This document shows, in pieces, positions 40,080-50,831 of a stretch of DNA of 64,000 nucleotides; position 1 is the stretch's first letter; every line of letters starts with the position of its first letter. Both the position numbers and the translations under genes were made by a program. The DNA comes from Erwinia amylovora (GTDB lineage Bacteria; Pseudomonadota; Gammaproteobacteria; Enterobacterales; Enterobacteriaceae), in the NCBI RefSeq assembly GCF_017161565.1, contig NZ_CP066796.1, positions 2,046,001 to 2,110,000 of the forward strand. The letters run 5' to 3'. The notes beneath the pieces were generated by a model that worked only from the letters and a program-made list of their open reading frames with translations, did not search any database and was not told where the DNA came from.

Positions 40080-40580
40080 TTAGGTGCGATTCATATGAAT
40101 AAATTTTTCCACATCAGTCCCACTAAGTACGTTGCAAAGCCCGTCAGTTAACGCTTTTAACCCCTTTTCATCCTCACTGTCAAAGCGGTTATATTCCACA
40201 CTGTCGATATCCAGCACGCCAATCACATGGCCATTCACCACCAGCGGCAATACAATTTCTGCATTACTGGCCGCATCGCAGGCAATATGTCCCGGAAACG
40301 CATGCACATCATCAACGCGCTGAACACGCTTCTCTGAAAGGGCTGTTCCACATACGCCGCGTCCAATGGGGATACGCACGCAGGCTACTTTGCCCTGAAA
40401 GGGTGCCAACACCAGCGTATTCTCTTCCGTTAACAGATAGAAACCTGCCCAGTTCACCCCTTCAAGCCGTTCATATAAAAGCGCACTACAGTTGCCCATC
40501 ACCGCCAGAAAGCTGGTTTCACCGCTCAGTAACGCTTTCATATCCCGATTGAGTTCAGTATAAAATTCTGCTTTAGTCAT
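40080..40580 (-). CDS. msrC: free methionine-(R)-sulfoxide reductase MsrC
   Basis: 166 residues (E. coli YebR 165). GAF-domain enzyme reducing free Met-R-O. Catalytic cysteines fall in ACVRIPIGRGVCGTA (~residues 84-98) and HIACDAASNAEIVLP (~118). Ends VEKFIHMNRT. Divergent from letA, with 187 bp between. Confidence 0.95.
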   Translation of the reverse strand: MTKAEFYTELNRDMKALLSGETSFLAVMGNCSALLYERLEGVNWAGFYLLTEENTLVLAPFQGKVACVRIPIGRGVCGTALSEKRVQRVDDVHAFPGHIACDAASNAEIVLPLVVNGHVIGVLDIDSVEYNRFDSEDEKGLKALTDGLCNVLSGTDVEKFIHMNRT

Positions 40581-40767
40581 TGTTTAACCATAGTTGAAAA
40601 TGTGGCGCTGCCGTCTTTCGCTCCTGGAATAATCAGCGCTGAAAAGCCTGACTGCCAGGGTGGAATTTGTTGATGTTTACTATAAGCTTGGATTGGACAG
40701 CTCGCTAAAGCATGGCAACAGTCAGTCCTGCTCAGTATGGCATTAAACAGCCTAACCCTGCCCCGAC

Positions 40768-42036
40768 ATGGGCCTAAGTTCGATTGGTAAAATGAAAATA
40801 CACGCCATACGTTACGCTCTTCCGCAGGCACGTTATCAGCGATGTCCCGAATGCGATACCCTTTTTTGCTTGCCGGATGTGAAGTCCAACCAGTCAGCGC
40901 ACTGCCCACGCTGCAATGCCCGTATCCTCAATGGTCGTGACTGGTCAATGACGCGTTTGACCGCGATGGCTGTCACCATGATATTGATGATGCCGTTCGC
41001 ATTTGGTGAATCGATCATGTCCATCCGCCTGCTGGGAACCAGTATTTATGCCAGCCTGCTGGGCGGGATTCTGCAAATGGCACAACAGGGTGATGTTATC
41101 GCCGCAGCGATGGTGGCGTTTTGTACCATAGGCGCACCTGTTGTGCTGGTAGTCGCCATTAGCGGACTTTATTTTGGCAGTAAAATAGGCCTGAATCTGC
41201 GCCCGATATTGTTGATGCTCGACCGGCTGAAAGAGTGGATCATGCTGGATATTTATCTGGTCGGCATCGGCATTGCGTCAATCAAAGTACAGGATTATGC
41301 CGCTATCACGCCCGGTATCGGGCTGGCGGCTTTCATTGTACTGATGCTACTTAGCGTGCTCACGCTTATCCATCTCAACGTTGAACAGCTATGGCATCGG
41401 TTTTATCCGCAGCCAATGCCCAGTGTTCCGTTAGATAAACTACGGGTGTGCCTGAACTGCCGCCATACCGGAACCCCTGACGAGAACGGACGCTGCCCGC
41501 GCTGCCATACGACGCTACATTTGCGGCGCCCCTTCAGTCTGCAAAAGTCGTGGGCGGCGCTGATCGCCTCGATTATTTTTCTTATCCCGGCTAATCTGCT
41601 GCCAATCTCAGAAATCTGGCTGAATGGAGCACGTAAAGGAGATACGATCCTTTCCGGAATCTTTTCACTGGCCTCCGGTAATATTCCGATAGCAGCGGTG
41701 GTATTTATCGCCAGTATTCTGGTCCCCTTCACTAAAGTTATCGTGCTGATCGCCCTGCTGTTCAGCATTCATTTTAACTGTGAGCAGGGGCTGAAAACCC
41801 GTATCCGGCTGCTGCGCCTGGTGAAGTGGGTTGGACGCTGGTCAATGCTCGACCTGTTTGTAATTTCATTAACCATGTCGTTGGTCAACCGCGATCAGCT
41901 ACTGGCCTTTACTATGGGGCCCGCTGCTTTCTATTTCGGTAGCGCGGTCGTACTGACTATTCTTGCCGTTGAGTGGCTGGATAGCCGTTTACTTTGGGAT
42001 ACGCATGCAACAGGAAACGCCAATTACACCGACTAG
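40768..42036 (+). CDS. letA: lipid transport membrane protein LetA (PqiA family)
   Basis: 422 residues (E. coli 427). Inner-membrane partner of LetB. Two modules each begin with zinc-ribbon cysteines ([11 protein letters not shown]...CPRCNARI and CLNCRHTG...[10 protein letters not shown]) and carry four membrane segments. Loads phospholipids into the LetB tube for transport across the periplasm. Ends inside letB: LetB starts at 42005, a 32-bp overlap. Confidence 0.95.
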   Translation: MGLSSIGKMKIHAIRYALPQARYQRCPECDTLFCLPDVKSNQSAHCPRCNARILNGRDWSMTRLTAMAVTMILMMPFAFGESIMSIRLLGTSIYASLLGGILQMAQQGDVIAAAMVAFCTIGAPVVLVVAISGLYFGSKIGLNLRPILLMLDRLKEWIMLDIYLVGIGIASIKVQDYAAITPGIGLAAFIVLMLLSVLTLIHLNVEQLWHRFYPQPMPSVPLDKLRVCLNCRHTGTPDENGRCPRCHTTLHLRRPFSLQKSWAALIASIIFLIPANLLPISEIWLNGARKGDTILSGIFSLASGNIPIAAVVFIASILVPFTKVIVLIALLFSIHFNCEQGLKTRIRLLRLVKWVGRWSMLDLFVISLTMSLVNRDQLLAFTMGPAAFYFGSAVVLTILAVEWLDSRLLWDTHATGNANYTD

Positions 42037-44638
42037 CGCTCGCCTTAAGAACCGGCGCAGAATATCGCCGTTTTGGCTTCTTCCATTTATCGCCCTGTTG
42101 ATTGCCGGCTGGCTTCTCTGGACCAACTATCAGCAACGCGGTACCACCGTCACCATTGATTTCGCAACGGCGGACGGCATTGTGCCGGGACGCACACCGG
42201 TGCGCTATCAGGGAGTGGAGGTTGGGCTGGTGGAGGATATCAGCATGACTGACGATTTGCGCACCATTAAAATTAAAGCCAGCATTAAGAGCAACATGAA
42301 AGAAGCGCTGCGCGAGAACACGCAATTCTGGCTGGTGACACCAAAAGCCTCTTTAGCCGGTGTTTCCGGGCTGGATGCATTAGTCGGTGGCAACTACATC
42401 GGCATGATGCCGGGTGAAGGTAAACCTCGTGAAAATTTTGTGGCGCTCGATACGCAGCCCAAATACCGTGTTAATTCGGGCGAAATGCTTATCCATCTGC
42501 AGGCTCCGGATCTCGGTGGCTTAAACAGTGGTTCCCTGGTCTATTTTCGTAAAATTCCGGTCGGCCGTGTTTATGACTACAGCATTAATTCCGGTAGCAA
42601 AGGCGTGACGGTGGATGTCCTCATTGAGCGTCGTTTCACCAATCTGGTTAAGAAAGAGAGCCGTTTTTGGAATGTTTCCGGCATCAGGGCCGATGTCGGT
42701 CTGGGGGGAGCAAAGGTCGAGCTGGAAAACCTGCCGGCGCTGGTCAATGGTGCGATTGCCTTCGACTCGCCCGGTGGTTCACAGCCAGCAAACATCGATG
42801 ATAACTACCAACTGTATCCTGACCTGGCACAGAGTCAGCGCGGCGTGATGATTTCACTCGACCTGCCGGACGGTAATAATCTTAAAGAGGGCCGCACGCC
42901 GCTGATGTATCAGGGGCTGGAAGTCGGCACACTCAATAAAATGACCCTGCTGCCCAATGGAAAGGTTAGCGGTGATCTGATACTTGACCCCTCGGTCACC
43001 GGATTGATGCGTGCGGGAACACGTATTGAGATGCGAGGCCCAAAATTCAGCCTGACCGACACCAGCCTGAGCAGCCTTTTAACCGGCAATACCTTGGAGC
43101 TGATCCCGGGCGAAGGCGATGCACAGACGCATTTTGTGGTGCTGCCCAGCAATGAATCCCCGCTTCAGCAGCCCAACTCACTGGCGCTGACGCTCACTGC
43201 TGCCGAAAGCTACGGCATCGATGCCGGTCAGCCGCTGATACTGCACGGAATGCGCATTGGCCAGGTGATCAACCGCACCCTGTCGGAAAAAGGGGTGGCC
43301 TTTAAGGTGGTGGTGGCCGCCGATTATCGTCATCTGGTGCATGGTGACAGTAAGTTCATCATTAACAGCAGGCTGGACGTCAAGCTTGGTATCGATGGCA
43401 TGGAAGTGCTGGGTGCCAGCGCCCGGGAATGGGTAGACGGTGGTATTCGCCTTGATCCCGGCAGCAAGGGGACATTGAAGAGCCGCTATCCGCTGTATGC
43501 CAGTGCCGAAAAGGCCGAAGAAGGCGTTACCGGCGATCGCCCCCCTACGACGCTTACCCTGACGGCCAGCAGCCTGCCCGATATTCAGAGTGGTTCTGTG
43601 GTGCTGTTCCGCAAGTTTCAGGTCGGTGAAATCGTCAGCGTCACGCCACGCGCTGATTCTTTTGATGTGAACGTTCATATCAAACCCGAATACCGTCACC
43701 TGTTGACACCGGGCAGCGTGTTCTGGGCAGAAGGCGGGGCGCGCGTCCAGCTGAACGGCAGCGGCCTGACGGTTCAGGCTTCTCCGCTGAACCGTGCGCT
43801 GAAAGGTGCAATCAGCTTTGATAACCTGGCCGGTGCCGGTGCTGGCTTAAACCCACGGGATAAGCGCGTACTGTATGGGTCACAAACCGCCGCACGCGCT
43901 GTGGGTAGCCAGATAACGCTGCGCACCTATGATGCCAGTAAGCTGTCATCGGGTATGCCGATCCGCTACCTCGGCATTGATATTGGCCAGCTTGAATCGT
44001 TGGCACTGGGGGAAGGCAACAACCAGGTGATAGCGAAAGCGGTGCTATATCCGGAATATGTGCAGGACTTTGCCCGCAACGGATCGCGTTTTTCAGTGGT
44101 ATCGCCGCAGATCTCTGCCGCCGGGGTTAGCCATCTGGATACGCTACTGCAGCCCTATATTAACGTCGACCCGGGTAAAGGCCGCGCCCTGCGCAGCTTT
44201 GAACTACAGGAATCTACGATTACCGATGCACGTTATCTGAACGGGCTAAACTTGGTGGTTGATGCACCAGAAGGGGGTTCCCTGTCAGTCGGTACGCCAG
44301 TGTTGTTCCGCGGGGTGGAGGTCGGTACGGTGACCGGTACTGCGCTGGGTACAATGGCCGACCGTGTGCAGATCTCCCTGCGCATCAGCAAAAAATATCA
44401 GCATCTGGTACGTAATAATACCGTGTTCTGGCTGGCATCAGGTTATAACCTGAAGTTTGGTCTGACGGGCGGTGTGGTGAAAACCGGGACCTTCCAGCAG
44501 TTTATTCAGGGTGGCATTGCTTTCGCCACGCCACCGACCGTGCCGCTGGCGCCGCAAGCCTCCTCCGGTAAACACTTCCTGTTGGAGAACGAAGAACCTG
44601 GCGGCTGGCGTCAATGGGGCACCGCCCTGCCGCAGTAA
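42005..44638 (+). CDS. letB: intermembrane lipid transport protein LetB (seven MCE domains)
   Basis: 877 residues from ATG 42005, exactly the E. coli length; an upstream ATG at 41963 lies well within letA. A single N-terminal membrane segment ([17 protein letters not shown], ~19-35), then seven MCE domains starting at ~45, 160, 280, 395, 515, 635 and 750, seen as repeats of the form [12 protein letters not shown] / [10 protein letters not shown] / [10 protein letters not shown]. The hexamer forms a ~200-angstrom periplasmic channel for lipids. Confidence 0.96.
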   Translation: MQQETPITPTSARLKNRRRISPFWLLPFIALLIAGWLLWTNYQQRGTTVTIDFATADGIVPGRTPVRYQGVEVGLVEDISMTDDLRTIKIKASIKSNMKEALRENTQFWLVTPKASLAGVSGLDALVGGNYIGMMPGEGKPRENFVALDTQPKYRVNSGEMLIHLQAPDLGGLNSGSLVYFRKIPVGRVYDYSINSGSKGVTVDVLIERRFTNLVKKESRFWNVSGIRADVGLGGAKVELENLPALVNGAIAFDSPGGSQPANIDDNYQLYPDLAQSQRGVMISLDLPDGNNLKEGRTPLMYQGLEVGTLNKMTLLPNGKVSGDLILDPSVTGLMRAGTRIEMRGPKFSLTDTSLSSLLTGNTLELIPGEGDAQTHFVVLPSNESPLQQPNSLALTLTAAESYGIDAGQPLILHGMRIGQVINRTLSEKGVAFKVVVAADYRHLVHGDSKFIINSRLDVKLGIDGMEVLGASAREWVDGGIRLDPGSKGTLKSRYPLYASAEKAEEGVTGDRPPTTLTLTASSLPDIQSGSVVLFRKFQVGEIVSVTPRADSFDVNVHIKPEYRHLLTPGSVFWAEGGARVQLNGSGLTVQASPLNRALKGAISFDNLAGAGAGLNPRDKRVLYGSQTAARAVGSQITLRTYDASKLSSGMPIRYLGIDIGQLESLALGEGNNQVIAKAVLYPEYVQDFARNGSRFSVVSPQISAAGVSHLDTLLQPYINVDPGKGRALRSFELQESTITDARYLNGLNLVVDAPEGGSLSVGTPVLFRGVEVGTVTGTALGTMADRVQISLRISKKYQHLVRNNTVFWLASGYNLKFGLTGGVVKTGTFQQFIQGGIAFATPPTVPLAPQASSGKHFLLENEEPGGWRQWGTALPQ

Positions 44639-44779
44639 CCGTGCCGGCAGCGGAGCGGCGATATTCCCCTCGCTCTGCTGCGCATTAAGGTGTTCTGCGA
44701 AAACGTCATAGCGGGAAGCTCCGCCCCGGCAGAACACTTATGCTAAACTGAATGCACTTTTTTTTAGTGGATCCAGCCT

Positions 44780-46216
44780 GTGCCTCACATCTCCCGCGTG
44801 TTCTTTCCGCCAGCCTTTCTTGAGCAGATGCAGCAGATGCTGCCCGACGCCAATGATTTTGCGCGTTTTATCGCTATCAGTCAGCAGCCATTGCGCCGCA
44901 GTCTGCGCGTCAATACGCTAAAAATCAGCGTCGATGATTTTCTTCAGCTGGTAAAGCCTTATCAGTGGGCGTTGACGCCGATCCCGTGGTGCCCGGAGGG
45001 GTTCTGGATAAGCCGCGACGACGCAGATAAGCTGCCGCTTGGCAGCACGGCGGAGCACCTGGCCGGACTGTTTTATATACAGGAAGCCAGCTCAATGCTG
45101 CCGGTCAGCGCGCTCTTTGCTGGCGGTAATATGCCGCAACGGGTCATGGATATGGCGGCAGCGCCTGGTTCAAAAACTACACAGATAGCCGCATGCATGG
45201 GCGATCGTGGAGCCATCCTTGCTAATGAGTATTCGGCCAGCCGGGTAAAAGTGCTGCATGCCAACCTCAGCCGCTGCGGCATTAGCAATACCGCCATGAC
45301 TCACTTCGACGGACGGGTATTTGGATCCGCGCTCCCGGAGTGCTTTGATGCGGTCCTTCTTGATGCGCCCTGCTCCGGTGAAGGTGTGGTGCGCAAGGAC
45401 GCAGACGCCTTACGCAACTGGTCCGCCACCAGCACGGCAGAGATCGCCGCAACTCAACGCGATCTGATCAACAGCGCTTTTCACGCTCTGCGCCCCGGCG
45501 GCACACTGGTTTATTCAACCTGTACGCTCAACCGAAGCGAAAACCAGCAGGTGGTCCGCTGGCTGCTGGAACAGTATCCCGATGCGGTTGCGATCGAGCC
45601 TCTGAACACCTTGTTCAACGGTGCAGAACAGGTTGCTACTGCGGAAGGTTTCCTGCATGTGTTTCCGCATATTTTCGACAGCGAAGGCTTCTTCGTTGCC
45701 CGCCTGCGTAAGGTATCGAGCGTGGCAAGGCTGTCACAACCGACCTACAAAGTGGGCAAACCCCCTTTCAGTCCTTTGAGCCGTCAGCAGCAGCAGGAAG
45801 TGAGTGACGCAGCAGCTAAGGTTGGTCTGCGGTGGAAGACGGAATTGAAACTATGGCAGCGCGACAAAGAGATATGGCTGTTTCCCGCCGGGATAGAACC
45901 CCTGTTGGGCCGGGTACGCTTCTCACGTATTGGCCTGAAGCTGGCGGAAACCTTCACTAAGGGCTATCGCTGGCAGCATCATGCCGCCGTAGCGCTGGCA
46001 GATGCCCGCAGCGAAAATGCGTTTGAAGTCAACAGCCACGAGGCGGAGGAGTGGTATCGCGGTCGCGATATCTATCCCGATCGCAGTTTGCCCGGCGATG
46101 AGTTGATTATTTGCCACCAAAAGCAACCCATCGGGATTGCCAAGAAGGTAGGCAGCCGGATTAAGAACAACTATCCGCGGGAGCTGGTGCGCGACGGTAA
46201 GTTGTTCAGCGTTTAA
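44780..46216 (+). CDS. rsmF: 16S rRNA (cytosine-1407-C5)-methyltransferase RsmF
   Basis: 478 residues (E. coli 479). Start codon GTG (44780). NOL1/NOP2/Sun-type m5C methyltransferase: SAM motif [15 protein letters not shown] (~125), motif [10 protein letters not shown] with the release cysteine and motif VI STCTLN with the catalytic cysteine. C-terminal PUA-like region WYRGRDIYP. Methylates C1407 in 30S subunits. yebV, yebW and pphA, which follow in E. coli, are absent. Confidence 0.96.
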   Translation: MPHISRVFFPPAFLEQMQQMLPDANDFARFIAISQQPLRRSLRVNTLKISVDDFLQLVKPYQWALTPIPWCPEGFWISRDDADKLPLGSTAEHLAGLFYIQEASSMLPVSALFAGGNMPQRVMDMAAAPGSKTTQIAACMGDRGAILANEYSASRVKVLHANLSRCGISNTAMTHFDGRVFGSALPECFDAVLLDAPCSGEGVVRKDADALRNWSATSTAEIAATQRDLINSAFHALRPGGTLVYSTCTLNRSENQQVVRWLLEQYPDAVAIEPLNTLFNGAEQVATAEGFLHVFPHIFDSEGFFVARLRKVSSVARLSQPTYKVGKPPFSPLSRQQQQEVSDAAAKVGLRWKTELKLWQRDKEIWLFPAGIEPLLGRVRFSRIGLKLAETFTKGYRWQHHAAVALADARSENAFEVNSHEAEEWYRGRDIYPDRSLPGDELIICHQKQPIGIAKKVGSRIKNNYPRELVRDGKLFSV

Positions 46217-46386
46217 GATCCAGACGGCCAGCGCGCAACACAGGTTAATATGGCAGCACGCTTTCCCTCCGGCCCTGGCTGCAGGCTGGTTGTTGCAGAT
46301 CTGGTATATCTGAATATCAACAGCTAATCTAACCACCGTTGACTTGCCGGCCTGAAAGCAGGGAGTCAACGGCCTTGCCCGATGAA

Positions 46387-46680
46387 TTACTTTAACGCAC
46401 GCGGATTTTTACGCAACGATGCGGCCCAGTCAAAGTCTTTGATTTCACTCTCTTTAGCTGCTGACGGCCTGCGCGGCCTTTTGGCCAACACCTGTTTACT
46501 GCTTTCGCGCGTAACGCGTTCTTTCATCACCAGGCGCTTTGCTTCCTTGAGGATTTCTTTCTCTTCTTTTTTACTGGCAATATGGCTTAATTTGTCAGTC
46601 AGCATCTTTACCCGCTGCTCCACCAGAATTTTTTCGTCTGCGGTAAACTGGTCGATAGAAATCTCTTTGTCGTTTTTCAT
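46387..46680 (-). CDS. small charged hypothetical protein
   Basis: 97 residues from ATG 46680, with AGGAG 8 nt upstream; the ORF continues to 46929 but the upstream part is overlapped by the divergent gene's leader and has no coding look. I do not recognise it. The centre is a highly charged helical region (SKKEEKEILKEAKRLVMKER), then basic KRPRRPSAAK and a DFDWAASLRK C-terminus. No membrane segment. Probably a cytoplasmic nucleic-acid or protein-binding helical protein; that is inference. Confidence 0.75.
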   Translation of the reverse strand: MKNDKEISIDQFTADEKILVEQRVKMLTDKLSHIASKKEEKEILKEAKRLVMKERVTRESSKQVLAKRPRRPSAAKESEIKDFDWAASLRKNPRALK

Positions 46681-46898
46681 GCAACAGGCTCCTGGCCAGT
46701 TCTCATTGCAATGGGTATCCATTGCAATGGGCCATGCTCCATCGTAGAGCGTCAGACTAATCTGTACAAGCAGAGTTAGCATTTGCCCGGCATCAAATGA
46801 AAATGCAAAATAGCATTCTGTCATTACAGGAAGATATTCGCAGCCGACTGCTGCACCGGTCCCCCCGGTCAAATGGCAGATCTTACAGGAGAAGTACA

Positions 46899-47708
46899 AT
46901 GTCCGATGCTGATATCTATTCTTCCTCAACGCTGTTTCACCTGCGCGGAACTCAGGTAGCCTCGATGCAGGATGAGTTCGGCACTGTGACAGTCATTGAT
47001 AACCGCGATTTCCGCAGCATGAGCTTTGACCTGATTTTTGAACAAAGTAAAATGCTGAAAAGCAATGCGGCACTGCCAGTGCATCATTATATTCGTGCCA
47101 TGCTGATGGCGCGCACGTTAGTCAAGGCGCAAGATATTCTGCTGCTGGGGTTGGGGGGAGGTAGCCTGCTTCGCTCACTTTACGCCGGCAACCCTCATAT
47201 CGTGGTGGATGTGGTTGAGCTGCGTCAGGCTGTACTGAGGGTGGCACAGGACTATTTTTGCCTGCCGCAAAGTGACAACGTTCGTTATTTCATCGACGAT
47301 GCCGCGCGCTTTATCGCCGGGCAAAATAGCCAACGCGGCTATCAGCTAATTTTCTCTGACCTTTATAATGCCAACGCTCTTGCACCTTTACAGGCAACGG
47401 AACAATTTTTACGCAACTGCGCCGCCCGGCTGCAACCCGGTGGCTGGCTGGTGCTGAATCATCCCCAGTTACCGCAGCAAGATCCCCTCTTCTCACAGGC
47501 CCTGCTGGCGATTTTTTGCAGCCTTTTTTACACTGTCGCACCCAGCGGCAATGTGGTTATCTTTGCCAGCCGTTCCCCCTGCCCCCATCCCCTGCATCAT
47601 CTGCAACGGCTCATGAGCAGCAGCGGGGAAGACTTTACAACCGATTTTACATCACTGGCACAGAAACTGAGCCGCTGGCCGGGTAGCTCCGTCACCCTTA
47701 AACGGTGA
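46899..47708 (+). CDS. spermidine synthase-like (SpeE-fold) protein
   Basis: 269 residues from ATG 46899, with AGGAG 7 nt upstream; an ATG at 46797 would add 34 unconserved residues. Rossmann methyltransferase fold with LLLGLGGGSLLRSLY and VDVVELRQAV, then YQLIFSDLYNA in the position of the spermidine synthase active-site DxxD. The gatekeeping motifs of true SpeE are not obvious, so aminopropyl transfer is unproven. No speD nearby. Divergent from the small charged protein, 218 bp between. Confidence 0.8.
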   Translation: MSDADIYSSSTLFHLRGTQVASMQDEFGTVTVIDNRDFRSMSFDLIFEQSKMLKSNAALPVHHYIRAMLMARTLVKAQDILLLGLGGGSLLRSLYAGNPHIVVDVVELRQAVLRVAQDYFCLPQSDNVRYFIDDAARFIAGQNSQRGYQLIFSDLYNANALAPLQATEQFLRNCAARLQPGGWLVLNHPQLPQQDPLFSQALLAIFCSLFYTVAPSGNVVIFASRSPCPHPLHHLQRLMSSSGEDFTTDFTSLAQKLSRWPGSSVTLKR

Positions 47709-47809
47709 CGGAGCGTACACAGATGGCACGACGGACCATATTGCCCTTAACCTGCCGCTAGTCTACCTTTAGCGCACAATCGGTATGAGTTAATAACAGA
47801 GACGGTGAA

Positions 47810-48928
47810 ATGATCATTCAGGGCATGAGTAAAGGATTTTTTATTTTTATTCTGGCGGTAACCACGCTGGGTTTTCTTCACATACTGGGACCCTATTTTT
47901 CTGCCATCTTGTGGGCCGCCATTCTGGCCATTATCTTCCATCCGCTGAAGAGCAAGATCAGGAAGTATTGCGGCGACAGAAACGGTCTGGCATCCATGTT
48001 GACTTTGTTAATCATCTGCCTGATCGTCTTCATCCCCCTGGCAGTGGTGGTCTCGTCTCTGGCAGTGGAATTTAATGCGCTGTATAACCGAATCCAGGCC
48101 AACCAGACTGAACTGACCACGGTAGCCACCAGCGTGGTGAACCATCTGCCCGAGTGGCTGCGGCATTTCCTCGCAGAGAATAATCTCAATGATGCCAATG
48201 CGATTCAACAAAAGCTCTCCGGTGTGGCCATGAAGGGGGGGCAGTTCTTTGCCGGCAGCCTGATGATGATAGGTAAAAGCACTTTCAGCTTTACCATCGG
48301 ATTTGGCGTTATGCTCTACCTGCTGTTCTTCCTGCTGAAAGATGGCGCTTATCTGGTGGGTATGGCGCTGGATGCCATTCCGCTTTCACGCTTCGTTAAA
48401 CATCATCTGTTTGTTAAATTCGCCGCGGTTTCCCGTGCAACGGTAAAAGGAACGGTGGTGGTTGCGGTGGTGCAGGGAACACTGGGTGGAATCGCTTTCT
48501 GGTGTGCCGGCATACAGGGCAGCATGTTGTGGGGTTCGCTAATGGCGTTCCTGTCGCTGATCCCGGCAGTAGGCTCGGCGATTATCTGGCTACCGGTGGT
48601 TATCTGGCTGTTATTCTCCGGCGCGATGGTTAAAGGGCTGGCGCTGACATTCTTCTTTGTGGTGGTCATTGGTCTGGTAGATAATATTCTGCGCCCTCTT
48701 CTGGTCGGCAAAGACACCAAAATGCCCGATTATTTGATTCTGATCTCTACTCTGGGCGGTATGGAAATCTACGGCATTAATGGTTTTGTGATCGGGCCGT
48801 TAATTGCCGCGTTGTTCATCTCCTGCTGGAATCTGCTTTCAGGCAGAGATCACCGCGGTAATACTGATGAGATAGACAGCGACTTTATGGAAGAAGGCCA
48901 GAATCACCCCGGTAATGAACACCAATAA
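47810..48928 (+). CDS. AI-2E family transporter
   Basis: 372 residues with about eight membrane segments; the PF01594-type C-terminal signature lies in SLIPAVGSAIIWLPVVIWLL and GLVDNILRPLLVGKD. Resembles YdiK/TqsA only in fold; substrate unknown (family members export AI-2 or act in Na+/H+ exchange). Start may be ATG 47810 or 47825 (MSKGFFIFIL). No rprA RNA follows, although that RNA flanks ydiK in E. coli. Confidence 0.87.
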   Translation: MIIQGMSKGFFIFILAVTTLGFLHILGPYFSAILWAAILAIIFHPLKSKIRKYCGDRNGLASMLTLLIICLIVFIPLAVVVSSLAVEFNALYNRIQANQTELTTVATSVVNHLPEWLRHFLAENNLNDANAIQQKLSGVAMKGGQFFAGSLMMIGKSTFSFTIGFGVMLYLLFFLLKDGAYLVGMALDAIPLSRFVKHHLFVKFAAVSRATVKGTVVVAVVQGTLGGIAFWCAGIQGSMLWGSLMAFLSLIPAVGSAIIWLPVVIWLLFSGAMVKGLALTFFFVVVIGLVDNILRPLLVGKDTKMPDYLILISTLGGMEIYGINGFVIGPLIAALFISCWNLLSGRDHRGNTDEIDSDFMEEGQNHPGNEHQ

Positions 48929-48938
48929 CAGGTGAAAC

Positions 48939-48961
48939 GAGGCCAGCAGTGGCCTCTTTTT
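48939..48961 (+). terminator. terminator of the AI-2E transporter gene
   Basis: GAGGCCA / TGGCCTC with GCAG loop (48939-48956), then T5. Confidence 0.85.
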
Positions 48962-49073
48962 ATTTCAGGTCGTCGGTAAAAAACGGGTTAATTGCTATCT
49001 GTTATTTTTGACTTAAATGCTGGCGAGGTCTGTCGTTTAAAATATTCATGATCTTCACAGTTAAATCCAATAT

Positions 49074-49100
49074 GAAAAGGGCTATTGAATAGCCCTTTTC
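49074..49100 (-). terminator. terminator of the hydroxylase-exporter pair
   Basis: Perfect 12-bp stem GAAAAGGGCTAT / ATAGCCCTTTTC with a 3-nt loop. It starts 4 nt after the exporter stop on the minus strand. Confidence 0.8.
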
Positions 49101-49103
49101 TGC

Positions 49104-49994
49104 TCAGAGTAAACTTACCGTTAATGAGATAAAAATAGGCGCTAACAACGTTAAGATGAATCCGCTCACGATGGCGTGCTGAATAAACTCTTCGTGACAG
49201 TTCTCTTTAATGAAGGGTAATGCCGAATCCAGGGCTGCCGCTCCGGATATACCAATCGCGCTTCTCGGCTGTTTTTTACCTAAAAAGTACAGCACGAAAA
49301 TGCTTAGCATTTCTCTAAAGAAATCAGTCATAAAAGCCATCGCGCCCATCTTGGGAGAAACCAGAATATTCACCATGGGGCCCGAAAGTGAAAACCAGCC
49401 AAATCCGCTTGAAACAACTAATGATTCAGCTAATGAATAACTGCTAAACCTCGAAAAAATCAGGACTGAAATCAGGTTAGCAGCAATGACTAAGCCCGGC
49501 AGTATAAAAATCTCCGAACGCACGGTAGAAATACGAAAGTTTACCAGGTCCATACCCACAAGATAAATCAATGCGTACAGGATATAATTGCTGGAGAAAT
49601 GAATATCCTGCAACGAAAAGTGAGTGAACCTGAATAACATTACGCCAGCAGCAAAGGACAGAATCGCCTTTATGCACCCAATTACTGGCCCGGAGAAGTT
49701 AGTTGCTTCGTTATGTGAAGAGGACTTCCCCCTCCTTCTGACTAAAATCATAAATGTAGAAACAGATATAATAGTTGACAGAACTAACGCACTTTTCACT
49801 ATTTCGGAGCCGATCTCTCTGTTGCTGAAAACCGCGCCAAAATCGATTCCCATGCAAAAAAGAAGCAGTAATACTACCAGTCCAATCTTGCTCAAAAGGA
49901 TATTTCTGATTCTCACTTGAAGTTTTTTCCCCGAAAAATACCCGGAGGATAACAGTAAGACCACGATAATAACCGACAATAATGATTCTTTCAT
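49104..49994 (-). CDS. LysO-family amino acid exporter
   Basis: 296 residues, eight or more membrane segments. C-terminal motifs VSSGFGWFSLSGPMVN and GAAALDSALPFIKENC match the lysine exporter LysO (YbjE) family (PF03956); E. coli LysO has 299 residues. Similarity is partial, so the cargo may not be lysine. It follows the hydroxylase gene by 54 bp on the same strand, and both are AT-rich against the flanking core genes, so they look like one imported operon. Export of a hydroxylated amino acid is the natural inference. Confidence 0.82.
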   Translation of the reverse strand: MKESLLSVIIVVLLLSSGYFSGKKLQVRIRNILLSKIGLVVLLLLFCMGIDFGAVFSNREIGSEIVKSALVLSTIISVSTFMILVRRRGKSSSHNEATNFSGPVIGCIKAILSFAAGVMLFRFTHFSLQDIHFSSNYILYALIYLVGMDLVNFRISTVRSEIFILPGLVIAANLISVLIFSRFSSYSLAESLVVSSGFGWFSLSGPMVNILVSPKMGAMAFMTDFFREMLSIFVLYFLGKKQPRSAIGISGAAALDSALPFIKENCHEEFIQHAIVSGFILTLLAPIFISLTVSLL

Positions 49995-50048
49995 TGCAAT
50001 TCTTCTGTATTGAGGACAAATATTGAACTTATTAACACAGCAATATTA

Positions 50049-50795
50049 TCAGATGCTTTGAATAGTGCGAGAAAAATCAATCAGTATCATTGCCCTTTCT
50101 ACAGGTGAACCTGGACTTTGCATTGATAAGTGATCTACATAGTGGCTGACCATCTCATCACACACCGAGAAGCTATCCATAAATTCATTAAGGGTAAAGC
50201 GATGGGTAATCTCATCCTCATTCACCTCATACAGCTTTTTATTGCGCGCACTTACGCTGGCTATATAATTATTACCACCAATCGCGTTAGGACTTCGACT
50301 GACTAAGTGGGCGAAAGTAAAGGGTTCTCCATCCTGATGGAAACAATCAGGTGAGCTAAAACCAGGCAGCTCATTATTTTCACAGCGAACTTTTACTAAG
50401 TGCACACCGACATAAACAGGAAGGTAGTCGTTCTCAAAACCGAATGTTTGTTTAAAATCATCGATGATCAGATCTTTCAGAAAATCCGAGTTTTTCAATG
50501 CGGAGCTTAACGCGTTAAAGTACCGAATCGATCCATGCTCTGGATTGTTGCTTCCCTGATCGTATCCCGAGAACTCTTTACCATTCTCTTTATGTGTTGG
50601 TAGCCAATGAAGTTCGTTATCTTTCCACGGAAGAATGATCGCATTTCCATATCTTCTGAAACGAAGCGTGCTGGCCGGAGCATGCTTATCTCTCTCAAGG
50701 AGGCTAACCTCATGCATAAGATACCCTTTTTCTTCTGCTGAGACAGCGACACTGGATCTAAAGTGTGAAAATCCATCTTTGTGTAAGTTAAACAT
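50049..50795 (-). CDS. 2-oxoglutarate/Fe(II) free amino acid hydroxylase (IDO family)
   Basis: 248 residues from ATG 50795, GAGG 7 nt upstream; a TTG at 50801 is the only upstream start in frame. It resembles the PF10014 family, typified by Bacillus thuringiensis L-isoleucine 4-hydroxylase. FSSP is followed by His153-Gln-Asp155 (HxD), then AIGG (171-174), distal His218 in VSHYV, and Arg234 in VERAMIL for 2-oxoglutarate: a complete facial triad. Family enzymes hydroxylate free aliphatic amino acids (Ile, Leu, Met). Substrate here is unknown. It shares a transcript with a LysO-type exporter. Confidence 0.82.
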   Translation of the reverse strand: MFNLHKDGFSHFRSSVAVSAEEKGYLMHEVSLLERDKHAPASTLRFRRYGNAIILPWKDNELHWLPTHKENGKEFSGYDQGSNNPEHGSIRYFNALSSALKNSDFLKDLIIDDFKQTFGFENDYLPVYVGVHLVKVRCENNELPGFSSPDCFHQDGEPFTFAHLVSRSPNAIGGNNYIASVSARNKKLYEVNEDEITHRFTLNEFMDSFSVCDEMVSHYVDHLSMQSPGSPVERAMILIDFSRTIQSI

Positions 50796-50824
50796 GAACA
50801 AACCTCATCTTTATGAAAGTTAAA
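50774..50824 (-). repeat. tandem near-identical 19-bp repeat at the hydroxylase start
   Basis: catctttgtgtaagttaaa (50774-50792) and catctttatgaaagttaaa (50806-50824) agree at 17 of 19 bases, offset 32 bp. One copy encodes FNLHKD of the hydroxylase; the other would read FNFHKD in another frame after an ATG at 50833. Confidence 0.6.
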
Positions 50825-50831
50825 AGAATTC

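Noticed and set aside
46681..46929. 83-codon upstream extension of the 97-residue protein
   Set aside because: Overlaps the divergent gene and lacks coding character; a ribosome site sits right before ATG 46680.
48929..49103. rprA small RNA beside the AI-2E transporter
   Set aside because: No RprA hairpins (CCCATC...GATGGGC) present; only two terminators.
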